In this document: positions 47,067 through 56,299 of the stretch, piece after piece
Layout of the letters: each line of letters begins with the position of its first letter
How positions within the stretch are numbered: the first letter of the stretch is position 1
NCBI RefSeq assembly: GCF_000338295.1
Contig: NZ_ANMO01000202.1
Location: 29,748-93,747, forward strand
Direction: 5' to 3'
DNA length: 64,000 nt
DNA from: Rhodopirellula europaea 6C
GTDB lineage: Bacteria; Planctomycetota; Planctomycetia; Pirellulales; Pirellulaceae
Made by a program: the position numbers and the translations under genes
The notes under the pieces: generated by a model
Databases searched by the model: none
The model's input: the letters and a program-made list of their open reading frames with translations, nothing else
What the model was told of the DNA's origin: nothing

Positions 47067-47684
47067 TCACGAAGTCGGCTGAACGGGTAGTTGTTCTACT
47101 CGCAGTTTTTTTTCGAGCGAAGCCAAGACCTCGCAAGCCGGATCCACGACCCCGTTCGCGACCCAAGCTCGCAAATCGTCCTCCGGGGAAACGGTGCAGG
47201 ACTTCAACAACACCACTTCATCCGCATCGCATAACAACCCAACCCACATGGCGATGGAGTCCGTTGTGGTGGACCAATTTTCGGGCAGAGGTGCATTCGA
47301 TGCTGAGTGGTAAACCACGTCGGGCCGCAAAAATTTGATTGGCGCGGACGCTGGCGTTTTCGAATCACTTAGCGGCGCCGAGTAACGCAGCCAGGCGGCT
47401 TCCGAATCAAGGATCTCCACCGGAGAAAGTCGAGCGTCAGCTTGAAACGCTTCCGCGAGATGACGCATCGAGTGTTCCAGCATCGTGACGCACAGCCAGT
47501 GAACCGCTCGCGGATCGCCCGGTCGCAATCGATCCCATTCACGCACCGCATCGATCATTTGCCCGCCACCAATGATTAAGCAGTCATCGGCGGGCGGTTG
47601 GTTGCTGTGCCAATGACAAAAGTCATCCAGCAGATGAGGTCGAGTCAGCAGGCTGCCACCCAGTTTGATCACACGTCGTTTCAT
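47067..47684 (-). CDS. Amino-acid-kinase-fold protein, MfnE-like (methanofuran biosynthesis)
   Basis: A 205-residue protein of the amino acid kinase fold. The N-terminal VIKLGGSLLTRP and the following CLIIGGGQMIDAVREWD are the nucleotide-binding glycine-rich loops; TTTDSIAMWVGLLCDADEVVLLKS is the later conserved block. The start ATG at 47684 overlaps the next upstream gene's stop by 4 bp; the frame is open to 47711. In the methanofuran pathway MfnE phosphorylates the furan intermediate. Assignment rests mainly on its coupling with an MfnF-like gene, since planctomycetes are known to carry C1-carrier (H4MPT) genes. A different small-molecule kinase cannot be excluded. Confidence 0.7.
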   Translation of the reverse strand: MKRRVIKLGGSLLTRPHLLDDFCHWHSNQPPADDCLIIGGGQMIDAVREWDRLRPGDPRAVHWLCVTMLEHSMRHLAEAFQADARLSPVEILDSEAAWLRYSAPLSDSKTPASAPIKFLRPDVVYHSASNAPLPENWSTTTDSIAMWVGLLCDADEVVLLKSCTVSPEDDLRAWVANGVVDPACEVLASLEKKLRVEQLPVQPTS

Positions 47685-48796
47685 CGGACCTCTCGGTGGG
47701 TGTCCAACCACAAACGAGCGACCGCAAACGCGGGGGCCGACCGCGAAACTTCGGGCGTCAAGCGATCACGCAAGTCAATTGTGTTGCATCGGTTGGTTCG
47801 AGTGATCAGATCCTGTCCGTGTCCGCTGAGCAACAGCGTGATGTTTTCGTCCGCCTGTCCGCTGATCCGTTCGATCCAGCGTTGCAGGCTTTGGTCGATC
47901 TGAATTTGAGCGGAAGCGATGATTTGCTGAGACAATGAATCAGCTTGCTCGCTGGAAAGTTCATTTGCATCCAAGCCAACCATCTTCGCCAGTCGCCGAT
48001 AAGCCGATTGTCTGTCACGAGGTCTTCCGTCGGCGGAGTCCAGGTCTTCGGAGGACTCAGGTTGCTGTCGCAGGATTAGTCTCGCGTCATCGATCGTCGC
48101 GAAAAATTCGTTCATGATCGGAACGTCAATGCCATCGATGCGAAGGCTGTCTACGAGCGAACACACCGGCGTTCTTCGACATCCGATGTAGACCAGAGAT
48201 CCATCACGAAGCCTTTGGTGGTCGGTTTTGGCATCGGTTGAAACGCGTCCGTTCTGAAGCGGAATGATATCGGTTGTGGTGGAACCCACATCGATCAAAA
48301 TCCCATTGGTGGACACATGGTTCGCCGCCCAAGAAGCCAACGCGTGCCAGTTGGAAGCCGCCAACGCGTCGACCTGCGAAGGGACTGCATCGACGCCAAT
48401 GAATTTTCCGGCAGCGGAGTAGAACGCGAGCGCGGCACGGCGACTGAACTGTTTCGCCGCTGACTGAACGTGTTCAGCAATGTGCGTCACGCCGTGTTGG
48501 CGGTCGGTGAAGCAATCGGCCAGCTCGCCCGTCATCGTGACCGCGATGCCATCGATCGAATCCGCATCGGTTTGCGAATCCGCTAGCAACGATGCCCAGT
48601 CCGATCGCAGTTGTTCAGCGAGCGATTCCGGGCGTTTCCACATCGGAAAAAACGATTCCCGGGCGGTCGTTTCCTCCGTTTGCTGGTTGATCAAAACCGA
48701 CTTCAAGTTGGCACCGCCGACATCGACACCCATTACAAACCTGGGGGATGCGTCTGGCGACGGTGAAGTCGGTTTTGTTGTCAAGGATTCTTCCAT
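47681..48796 (-). CDS. H4MPT-linked C1 pathway protein, MfnF-like
   Basis: A 371-residue protein of the ASKHA/hydantoinase-like fold. The N-terminal FVMGVDVGGANLKSVL and the central GILIDVGSTTTDIIPL are the two phosphate-binding loops. This architecture matches the family annotated as H4MPT-linked C1 transfer pathway protein, whose archaeal member MfnF joins the furan and tyramine-glutamate parts of methanofuran. Start is ATG 48796, overlapping the PQQ gene stop by 16 bp; ATG 48733 (MGVDVGG) is an alternative. The stop overlaps the kinase-like gene start (ATGA). Operon with that gene is clear. Confidence 0.78.
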   Translation of the reverse strand: MEESLTTKPTSPSPDASPRFVMGVDVGGANLKSVLINQQTEETTARESFFPMWKRPESLAEQLRSDWASLLADSQTDADSIDGIAVTMTGELADCFTDRQHGVTHIAEHVQSAAKQFSRRAALAFYSAAGKFIGVDAVPSQVDALAASNWHALASWAANHVSTNGILIDVGSTTTDIIPLQNGRVSTDAKTDHQRLRDGSLVYIGCRRTPVCSLVDSLRIDGIDVPIMNEFFATIDDARLILRQQPESSEDLDSADGRPRDRQSAYRRLAKMVGLDANELSSEQADSLSQQIIASAQIQIDQSLQRWIERISGQADENITLLLSGHGQDLITRTNRCNTIDLRDRLTPEVSRSAPAFAVARLWLDTHREVR

Positions 48797-50073
48797 CGGT
48801 AGGCGGTCAATGAATTCAAAGCCCGAATCAAGATCAACGGCTGGTCTGCTTCGCTAGAGACCGCCAGGTGAGCCCAGCTGTCTTCGGCGACCTCTTGGGT
48901 ATCCAGTATGTTGAACTCACTGGGATTCGCATCAATCAATCGAAGTTTGCCATCAGCGCTCAGCGAAAGAATACGATTTTCGTTGCGGACCATCGACCAG
49001 TATTTGCCAACGGGCGGCGAGGTCCACTGAATGGAACCGTCCGCGACCGACAGGCAAGTGAATCGTTCGTTCTTGAGGTGCAAGTAAACGTGGTCGTCCA
49101 CCACGACAGGTGAAGACATGTAGCCTTGCGTCTTCTGATTCCAACGCTCGTTGACCGTCCAGTTTTTAGTCGAGTCGCCACGTTGAATGTCAAACAGTTG
49201 GCTCTTTCCGCTGTGGGCTGCTGTGAACACGGAGTCGCCAATGGCGAGCGGTGTCAGAATGTTCATGCCGCGAAAGGCTTCGATGGTTTCTCGCCAGAGG
49301 ACATCGCCGGACTCGAGTGATACGCCGCAAAGTTCTTCGCGAGTCTGAACCAGCAATTGTTCTTGACCCGCGAGCGTCGCGATCGAGGGACTGCTGAACG
49401 CGCCGCGGGACATCATGTCCTCGCCGCCCGAAAGAACCGTCCAGAGGACTTCGCCGGATTCCAAGGACAGCTTTGTTAGTCCCGCGCCCACTTGAACGTA
49501 GACCGCTCCGTCGTGAATGAGCGGCGAACAGGCCGCACCGAATGGTTGCAAAGCCGAACCGGTCTCTGCTGGGAAATCAATCTTCCAGCGTTCTTCGCCG
49601 GTCTCGGTGTCCAGGCAAACCAGGACATCTCGCATGCCCAGCACAACCAAATACCCCGGGACGCACGCCGGAGTGGCTCGAATCCAGTCGCCGTTGGCTG
49701 CCGCGAAAAATGGCACGGACATGGAGCCCTCCCATTGGTGTTCCCAACGCAAGTCGCCGGTCGCGATGTCGTAGGCGGTCACTCGCTCGAATTGTTTGTT
49801 CACCGTTTCGGTCGTGAACACCAACCCGTCCACCATTACTGGGCCGCTGTAACTCGGGCCGAGAGCAACCGACCAAGCTTTCTCAATGTTTCCTGAGAGA
49901 CGATCAGGCCAGGTGGTCGATTGAGCGAGCGTGCCGTCTCGATTGGGACCGCGCCACTGGTTCCAGCTGCTCGACTCCAAGCGATTCGGTTCGGCGGAGT
50001 GAACGGGCGTCCCGGCAGGGGCAAGACTAAAACAAAAAACCGCCAGCAATAGCCGAGAGACTCGAAGATGCAT
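48781..50073 (-). CDS. Secreted PQQ-like beta-propeller protein
   Basis: A 430-residue exported protein with a signal peptide (LLLAVFCFSLAPAGTPVHSA). Repeated blade motifs are visible: LVCLDTETGEERWKIDFP, GLTKLSLESGEVLWTVLSGG, LCGVSLESGDVLWRETI and TCLSVADGSIQWTSPP, the (D/G)G..LW pattern of PQQ-like quinoprotein and BamB-type propellers. The planctomycete WNQWRGPNRDG start of the mature part is also seen. No dehydrogenase active-site residues were identified, so binding or scaffolding is as likely as catalysis. It precedes the MfnF-like gene with 16-bp overlap, which may be co-transcription rather than function. Confidence 0.85.
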   Translation of the reverse strand: MHLRVSRLLLAVFCFSLAPAGTPVHSAEPNRLESSSWNQWRGPNRDGTLAQSTTWPDRLSGNIEKAWSVALGPSYSGPVMVDGLVFTTETVNKQFERVTAYDIATGDLRWEHQWEGSMSVPFFAAANGDWIRATPACVPGYLVVLGMRDVLVCLDTETGEERWKIDFPAETGSALQPFGAACSPLIHDGAVYVQVGAGLTKLSLESGEVLWTVLSGGEDMMSRGAFSSPSIATLAGQEQLLVQTREELCGVSLESGDVLWRETIEAFRGMNILTPLAIGDSVFTAAHSGKSQLFDIQRGDSTKNWTVNERWNQKTQGYMSSPVVVDDHVYLHLKNERFTCLSVADGSIQWTSPPVGKYWSMVRNENRILSLSADGKLRLIDANPSEFNILDTQEVAEDSWAHLAVSSEADQPLILIRALNSLTAYRWKNP

Positions 50074-50102
50074 GTCAGGGTCCGATTATCAGGAGAGAGT
50101 GG

Positions 50103-53100
50103 TTAACCAATCCATAATGCAGCGCGGGCAAGTTGCAGCCACGCTTTGCCTGCCGGATCAGACATGTCGTAGTCCTTGATCGGAATATATGCCTTTTGAT
50201 GGTCGACGACACGAATGGGAATGGAGGAATTCTTCGCCAGTTGATTCATCCGCGAACGATTGGAGTACTGGATCACGATGAAGCGATCGTTGCTGGTCAG
50301 CGAAACCAAACCCCATGAGGCTGCGTCCAGCCGAAGTTCGCAAAGTTCCAGCATGCGAAGTGCAGGCGGCGGTGGCGAACCAAAGCGGTCTTCGAGCTCT
50401 TCGCGAAGGGCCCTCACATCCTCCGCTTTTTCGATCCGAGTCATCCGGCGATACAGATCGATCTTGTGCCGTAGGTTGGGCACGTAGTCTTCCGGCAGGT
50501 AAGCTTCGATCGGCAAGTCGATGTCCACGTCAGCTGACAACTTGGGCGGCAATTTTTGGGCTTGCCGGACCGCGTCTTCCAGCAGTTGGCAATACATTTC
50601 GTAACCCACCGCGGCGATGTGGCCGGATTGTTGACTGCCGAGCAAATTGCCCGCCCCGCGAATTTCGAGGTCTCGCATCGAGATTGCGAAACCGGCGCCC
50701 ATCTGGGAATACTCTTCGATCGCTCGCAGGCGTTTGCTGGCTTCTGGTGTGAGTCGTTTGTTCGGCGACACGAGCAGGTAGCAGTAGGCTTGATGTTTGT
50801 ACCGACCTACGCGGCCACGCAATTGGTGCAGATCGCTCAAGCCGTAGCGATTGCCGTCATCGATGAACATGGTATTGGCGTTGGGGATGTCCAGTCCGCT
50901 TTCGATGATCGTCGTGGCCAACAACATGTCGAATTTGTGATCGATGAAGTCGACCATGACTTGTTCGAGGGCTCCTTCGACCATCTGACCGTGGCCAATG
51001 CCGATTCGAAGCTCGGGAACGATGGCTTTGATTCGAGCGGCCAAGTCATCCATGTCACCGATGCGGTTGTGGACAAAGTACATTTGACCGCCGCGGTTGA
51101 GTTCTCGCACGATGGCGGAACGCAGCATCTTGTCGTCCCAACGAGTCACCTTGGTCTCAACTGCCATTCGTTCGGCGGGTGGCGTTTCCAGGTTGCTGAT
51201 GTCGCGGACGCCGACCAACGCCATGTGCAGCGTTCGCGGGATGGGCGTCGCCGAAAGCGTCAGGACATCGACGTTGCTGTGCCGAGTCTTCAGGCGTTCT
51301 TTGACTGCGACGCCGAACCTTTGCTCTTCATCGATGACGACCAAGCCGAGGTTGTTGAAGTCAACGTCTTTGCTGGCGACACGGTGCGTTCCGATGACGA
51401 TGTCTGCTTTGCCTCGTCGGATTTCCTTGACCGTTTCGCGTTGTTCGGCCGGTGTGCAGAAACGGCTGAGCTTGCGAATTTCGACCGGGAACTCCGCCAT
51501 CCGTTCGCGGAAGGATTGATAGTGTTGTTCGGCCAAGACGGTTGTCGGGACCAACACCGCGACCTGGTAACCGGACGAGACCGCTTTGAACGCAGCCCGC
51601 ATGGCGACTTCGGTTTTGCCGAATCCGACATCGCCACAAATCAGCCGGTCCATCGGCCGCGGGGCCTCCATGTCGGCTTTCAGTGCTTCGATCGCTGACA
51701 ACTGATCGGGAGTTTCCAGGTAAGGGAAACTCGCATCGAACTGACGTTGCCACTCGTTGTCCGGTGACATCGGGATGCCGAGCCGAGTTGCCCGTTTAGC
51801 TTGCAGTTCCAGCAACTCGTCGGCCATGTCGGTGACCGCCGCTTCGGCTGCCTTGCGTTGGTTGGTCCAACTGATGCCGCCGATTTTCGCGAGCTTGGGG
51901 CGGTTCTTCGTTCCGCCGACGTATCGCTGGACCAATTGAATTCGCGAGGCCGGGACGTGGATCTTGGTCCCGCCGTCGAACTCAATGGTCAAGTGTTCTT
52001 GGTGTTGGCCGTTCTTTTCGATCGAGTTCAGGCCTCGGTACAACCCAATGCCGTGCGACAGGTGGATCACCAAGTCGCCGGGTGTGAGCTGCGTGAACGA
52101 ATCGATCGGTTTGCCGCGAGTCCGTGTCTTCGCGCGACGCACTGGGCTGCGGTGGAACAGTTCGGCGCCGGTGAGCACCAGAATCTCTGCGTCGGTCAAA
52201 CGGAAACCGCCACTGAGGTCAGCGACCGTCATGTGCAAGCGACCTTGTTTGGCCGCGTCGGTGTCCTCAAGCAACTCGGTCAGTCGTTGTCCATCGGCGG
52301 GAGTGTCCCCGACCACGATGACTTCGTGTCCCGCCGCAACCGAGTCGACTTTCGATTTGGTTTCATCCAGCGACGTTGCAAAGCTATCCGCGCTGGCGGT
52401 GTGCAAGTCGACGACGTCCGTCGGGGCTCCTTCGGCCAGCGACGTGCCCGTGACGACTTTGTGGCTCTTCAATTCCGAAAGCAGTTCCTTCATTGAAACG
52501 AAGCGTTCGGTCTTGGCAACTCGCGCGAGCAAAGCATTCGACGATTGATGACAGTCCGATGGATCGATCACCAACACCACGGTGTCTTCAGGCAAGTAGT
52601 CGACGATCGTGGCTTCGGCGCCGACGGTGTCATCGACGACGAGGTCCAGCGGTTCGTCGTTGTTCTCTTCTTCCGCGAAAGGGCTTTTGACGGGCTGGGT
52701 TCCGATCGCGGCAAGTTCGACTTTGCTGAGCGTTTCGCTGCTTCGCTGCGTGGCGGCGTCGAATCGGCGGATGGATTCGATTTCGTCGTCGAACCACTCG
52801 ATTCGAATCGGCTGCGGTTGATCAGGCGAATAGACGTCGAGCAATCCGCCGCGGCTGGCGAATTCACCTGGTACCTGGACCGCAGTCACGGCCGCGAATC
52901 CGGCTTCGGCCAACCAACGGCGGATGTCTTCGGGATCGACGATGTCGCCGACCGACAATTCGCGAGTCGCTTTTTCGAGACTGGAAACCGATGGCACTCG
53001 TTGGATGGCGGCTCCGATGTAGGAGGTCACGACCAGCGGTTTTGGCGAATGTTGGTCGCGGGCGCGAAGTCGCTGCAGCACTTGCAATCGCGCTGCATAA

Positions 53101-53423
53101 TCGGCGTCGCGGATGGAGCTGCCGGTTCCGTCGCCGGCGGACAGCGGCAACGCGACGACGTCTTCAATCCCGAATGACGAGACATCACCCGCGACAATGT
53201 CGGCGTCGACGGCTTGCGGGAGCAGGACCAGCACGTGTGGGTGATGGCGGGTCAGCGTGGCGGCCAGCAAACCTCGGATCCCGCCCCAAACGCCCGAAAA
53301 CGCCAGCGGAACCGGATCGTTCGACTTCTTCGGCTTCCGTTTTGGCGTCCGCCCCAAGACCTCGCCCAGCCCTACTCTTTCATCCAGGATGGCCGGGACA
53401 TCGCGAAGGGAGCGCAGCTTCAT
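50103..53423 (-). CDS. mfd: Transcription-repair coupling factor
   Basis: Translocase that removes stalled RNA polymerase and recruits UvrA for excision repair. From the ATG at 53423 (MKLRSLRDVPAILDERVG) the protein is 1106 residues, a normal Mfd length. The N-terminal UvrB-homology part is followed by the RNA-polymerase-interaction domain (GDLVIHLSHGIGLYRGL), then helicase motifs GDVGFGKTEVA (Walker A), VVIDEEQRFGV and the TATIIESGLDIPNANT and QLRGRVGR blocks, and the C-terminal TRCF domain. The frame stays open upstream to 54545, but that is the antisense of the oxidoreductase gene. ATG 53513 is another possible start. Divergent from the gene at 53592. Confidence 0.95.
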   Translation of the reverse strand: MKLRSLRDVPAILDERVGLGEVLGRTPKRKPKKSNDPVPLAFSGVWGGIRGLLAATLTRHHPHVLVLLPQAVDADIVAGDVSSFGIEDVVALPLSAGDGTGSSIRDADYAARLQVLQRLRARDQHSPKPLVVTSYIGAAIQRVPSVSSLEKATRELSVGDIVDPEDIRRWLAEAGFAAVTAVQVPGEFASRGGLLDVYSPDQPQPIRIEWFDDEIESIRRFDAATQRSSETLSKVELAAIGTQPVKSPFAEEENNDEPLDLVVDDTVGAEATIVDYLPEDTVVLVIDPSDCHQSSNALLARVAKTERFVSMKELLSELKSHKVVTGTSLAEGAPTDVVDLHTASADSFATSLDETKSKVDSVAAGHEVIVVGDTPADGQRLTELLEDTDAAKQGRLHMTVADLSGGFRLTDAEILVLTGAELFHRSPVRRAKTRTRGKPIDSFTQLTPGDLVIHLSHGIGLYRGLNSIEKNGQHQEHLTIEFDGGTKIHVPASRIQLVQRYVGGTKNRPKLAKIGGISWTNQRKAAEAAVTDMADELLELQAKRATRLGIPMSPDNEWQRQFDASFPYLETPDQLSAIEALKADMEAPRPMDRLICGDVGFGKTEVAMRAAFKAVSSGYQVAVLVPTTVLAEQHYQSFRERMAEFPVEIRKLSRFCTPAEQRETVKEIRRGKADIVIGTHRVASKDVDFNNLGLVVIDEEQRFGVAVKERLKTRHSNVDVLTLSATPIPRTLHMALVGVRDISNLETPPAERMAVETKVTRWDDKMLRSAIVRELNRGGQMYFVHNRIGDMDDLAARIKAIVPELRIGIGHGQMVEGALEQVMVDFIDHKFDMLLATTIIESGLDIPNANTMFIDDGNRYGLSDLHQLRGRVGRYKHQAYCYLLVSPNKRLTPEASKRLRAIEEYSQMGAGFAISMRDLEIRGAGNLLGSQQSGHIAAVGYEMYCQLLEDAVRQAQKLPPKLSADVDIDLPIEAYLPEDYVPNLRHKIDLYRRMTRIEKAEDVRALREELEDRFGSPPPPALRMLELCELRLDAASWGLVSLTSNDRFIVIQYSNRSRMNQLAKNSSIPIRVVDHQKAYIPIKDYDMSDPAGKAWLQLARAALWIG

Positions 53424-53591
53424 CGGGGCAGCGTTTTTCGAAGCGGTGGGCACGGCGATGGAACCTGGATGAAATCGGGGTGCAAAACAGCCTCCGGTGA
53501 CGAAAGCTGCCATGAAAACGTATCTTGATCGTAGTTTTTCGCCTACCTCAGCGATCCCCACCCTGTTTCCTCGCACATAAAGACAAACAAC

Positions 53592-54632
53592 ATGAGCATC
53601 GGTATTGGCATCGTCGGCGCCGGAATGATCTCCAATTTTCATGCCAAAGCCATCGCGGATTCCACGAATGGGCACTTGGTGGGGTGTTACAACCGCAACA
53701 CCGAGCGAGCCGAAGAATTCGTGGCCAAGCACGGCGGCCGCGTTTTCAAAACACTGGAGGAAATGCTGGCCGATCCCGAAATCGGTGCCGTTTCCGTCTG
53801 CACGCCCAGCGGGGCTCACGCCGAACCAGCGATCCAGGCCGCCGAAGCTGGCAAGCACGTGATGATCGAAAAACCGCTGGAGGTCACTCAGGAACGTTGC
53901 GACCAAATCATCGACGCCTGCGAAAAAGCCGGTGTGCAACTGGGCGTTACCTTTCAAAGCCGTTTCCACGAATCTTCGCGGCTGATGAAAAAGGCGATTG
54001 AGGAAGGCCGGTTCGGCAAGATCACAATGGGCGACGCCTACGTGAAGTGGTATCGCAGCCAAGAGTATTACGACAGCGGCGCGTGGCGAGGAACTTGGAA
54101 ACTCGACGGCGGCGGTGCGTTGATGAACCAGGCCATACACTCCGTCGATTTGTTGCTGTGGTTGATGGGCGACGTCAGCGAAGTGTCCGCGATGGCATCG
54201 ACGATGACTCACGAACGCATCGAAGTGGAAGACATCGTCGTCGCAACGTTGAAGTTCAAAAACGGTGCGTTGGGCGTCATCGAAGCCACCACGACGACCT
54301 ATCCCGGGGCGCTGAAGCGAATCGAGATCGGCGGCAGCGAAGGCAGCGCGATCCTGGAAGAAGAAGACCTGACCCAGTGGGAATTCGCCAACGAAACCGA
54401 AGAAGACGAAGCCATCCGAAAACGCATGGCTGGGATGACCGAAACGGGCGGCGGTGCCAGCGACCCGTCCGCGATCGGTCACCACGGTCACACCGCCGTC
54501 TTCAACGATTTTCTTGATGCGATCACCGAAGGACACAGCCCGCAAATCAATGGCACCGAAGGCCGGCGAAGTGTGGCGTTGATCAACGCGATTTACGAAA
54601 GTGCACGCACGGGCAAGACGGTGCAGCTATAA
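53592..54632 (+). CDS. Gfo/Idh/MocA-family oxidoreductase
   Basis: A 346-residue NAD(P)-dependent dehydrogenase of the glucose-fructose oxidoreductase/inositol dehydrogenase family. The Rossmann start (GIGIVGAGMISNFHAKAIADS), ERAEEFVAKHG, AVSVCTPSGAHAEPAIQAAEAGKHVMIEKPLEV (EKP lysine) and GGGALMNQAIHSVDLLLWLMG (the catalytic His region) are clear. Substrate is a sugar or polyol that cannot be specified. It starts a plus-strand block with a sulfatase and an SGNH hydrolase that may act on sulfated glycans. It is cytosolic, with no signal peptide. Confidence 0.93.
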   Translation: MSIGIGIVGAGMISNFHAKAIADSTNGHLVGCYNRNTERAEEFVAKHGGRVFKTLEEMLADPEIGAVSVCTPSGAHAEPAIQAAEAGKHVMIEKPLEVTQERCDQIIDACEKAGVQLGVTFQSRFHESSRLMKKAIEEGRFGKITMGDAYVKWYRSQEYYDSGAWRGTWKLDGGGALMNQAIHSVDLLLWLMGDVSEVSAMASTMTHERIEVEDIVVATLKFKNGALGVIEATTTTYPGALKRIEIGGSEGSAILEEEDLTQWEFANETEEDEAIRKRMAGMTETGGGASDPSAIGHHGHTAVFNDFLDAITEGHSPQINGTEGRRSVALINAIYESARTGKTVQL

Positions 54633-54643
54633 CGGTAGGGGAG

Positions 54644-54710
54644 CGTACGACGGACTTCCGAGTCCGTCGGTGCCAATGACTTTTTGACGGACTTGGAAGT
54701 CCGGCGTACG
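54644..54710. repeat. Palindromic intergenic repeat
   Basis: CGTACGACGGACTTCC (54644-54659) and GGAAGTCCGGCGTACG (54695-54710) form an inverted repeat with 15 of 16 positions matching. Inside is a second hairpin, GACGGACT...AGTCCGTC. Sequences of this type are dispersed in Rhodopirellula genomes as I recall, but copy number was not checked. It lies between two plus-strand genes. Confidence 0.7.
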
Positions 54711-54790
54711 CAAAGTCGATGGCTGAATGATGCACTGGAGCATGTTCCGCTTCTCCCCACCCACATCCCACCCTGCCCCACCCCAGCCAA

Positions 54791-56299
54791 ATGAACAAGC
54801 TTTTTGTTTGGAGCGTCGTCCTTGCGTCGACGCTGTTTGCCTCTGTGTCCTTTGCTCAGGAGTCATCCGGTCGTCCCAATGTCTTGATGATTTGCATCGA
54901 CGACTTGAACGACTGGGTGGAACCGCTGGGCGGGCATCCTCAAGTCCAGACGCCGGCGATGCAGGCGTTGGCCGAACGTGGCATGACGTTCACCAACGCT
55001 CATTGCCAATCGCCGCTGTGCAATTCTTCGCGAACCAGTTTGATGCTCTCGCTGCGTCCTTCGACGACGGGCATCTACGGCTTGGCCCCCTGGTTTCGTA
55101 ATTTGCCAGAATGGAAAGATCGAGTCGCGTTGCCTCAACACTTCAAAGCTCATGGGTACCGAACGTACTCCGCGGGCAAGGTTTATCACGGTCGCTACGG
55201 CCGTGATAAAACCGAATTCGATGAGATTGGTCCGCCCGGAGTCGCCGGTGTGAAGCCGCCCGAGAAGCTGATTCCGATGACACCGGTCGGCGATCATCCG
55301 CTGATGGACTGGGGCGTGTTCGATCACCGCGATGAGGACAAAGGCGACTACATCGTGGCTGACTGGGTGACAGAAAAGCTCAGCGCGATGCCCGACGACG
55401 AGCCGTTCTTCATGAGCTGTGGTTTCTTCCTGCCACACGTTCCCTGTCACGTCACGCCGAAGTGGTGGGAACTTTACGACGATGAAACGTTGCAGTTGCC
55501 ACCTTATCGAAGCGACGACCGGCTCGATTGCTCCCCCTTCAGTTGGTACCTGCACTGGGAATTGCCCGAGCCTCGCATGAGTTGGTTGGAAGCTCACGAC
55601 CAACAGAAGAACTTGGTGCATTCCTATTTGGCCTGCATCAGTTTTGTCGACAGCCAAGTCGGCCGCGTGCTTGCCGCACTCGAAGAATCGCCTCACCGCG
55701 ACAACACAATTATCTGTTTGTGGAGCGACCATGGATGGCACTTGGGCGAAAAGAATGTCACGGGAAAAAACACGCTGTGGGAACGGTCGACCCACGTGCC
55801 GTTGATCTTCGCGGGACCCGGGATCGCTCATGGACAAACGCAGTCGCCAGCGGAATTGTTGGATATCTATCCCACGCTTGCGGAATTGACCGGATTGCCC
55901 GCCCCGAAGGATGTCGAAGGCCTGAGTTTGGTCGCGCAGATTCAATCACCCAGTCAAATTCGCCAAACGCCAGCGATCACCGATCACAACCCCGGCAACC
56001 AAGGCATCAAGGGCGAACGGTATCGTTTGATTCGCTACGCCGATGGCAGCGAAGAACTCTATGACGTCATCAACGATCCAAACGAATTCGAGAACTTGAT
56101 TGGGCACGCCGAGCATGCGGATGCTGCTCAACGACTGAGACAGTTTGTGCGTTCGGATCCTGCACCTCTGGCAAAGAACAGCCAGCATCGCGTTCTAGAA
56201 AAGAAGGCCGATGGTTGGTACTGGGAACACAAGAAGATCGACCCCAGCAACCCACCCATGAGCATCGCCCCTAATCAACCGTCCGATTTGAGTCCATGA
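54791..56299 (+). CDS. Secreted sulfatase, S1 family, unusual CNSSR active-site motif
   Basis: A 502-residue sulfatase, exported by the signal peptide LFVWSVVLASTLFASVSFAQ. It hydrolyses sulfate esters, probably from sugars. The active-site block CNSSRTSLMLSLRPSTTGIYG has the formylglycine Cys at residue 77 (motif C-N-S-S-R; the usual rule is C-x-P/A-S-R, so Ser at the third place is unusual). N-terminal metal site NVLMICIDDLNDW and the late block WSDHGWHLGEKNVTGKNTLWE are typical of iduronate-2-sulfatase-like members. Maturation needs a formylglycine-generating enzyme, not seen in this window. The gene follows the palindromic repeat and precedes the SGNH hydrolase. Confidence 0.92.
   Translation: MNKLFVWSVVLASTLFASVSFAQESSGRPNVLMICIDDLNDWVEPLGGHPQVQTPAMQALAERGMTFTNAHCQSPLCNSSRTSLMLSLRPSTTGIYGLAPWFRNLPEWKDRVALPQHFKAHGYRTYSAGKVYHGRYGRDKTEFDEIGPPGVAGVKPPEKLIPMTPVGDHPLMDWGVFDHRDEDKGDYIVADWVTEKLSAMPDDEPFFMSCGFFLPHVPCHVTPKWWELYDDETLQLPPYRSDDRLDCSPFSWYLHWELPEPRMSWLEAHDQQKNLVHSYLACISFVDSQVGRVLAALEESPHRDNTIICLWSDHGWHLGEKNVTGKNTLWERSTHVPLIFAGPGIAHGQTQSPAELLDIYPTLAELTGLPAPKDVEGLSLVAQIQSPSQIRQTPAITDHNPGNQGIKGERYRLIRYADGSEELYDVINDPNEFENLIGHAEHADAAQRLRQFVRSDPAPLAKNSQHRVLEKKADGWYWEHKKIDPSNPPMSIAPNQPSDLSP

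Noticed and set aside
53424..54545. Long upstream extension of the mfd frame
   Set aside because: It is the antisense of the oxidoreductase gene at 53592; its translation is not like Mfd, and ATG 53423 gives a normal Mfd length.
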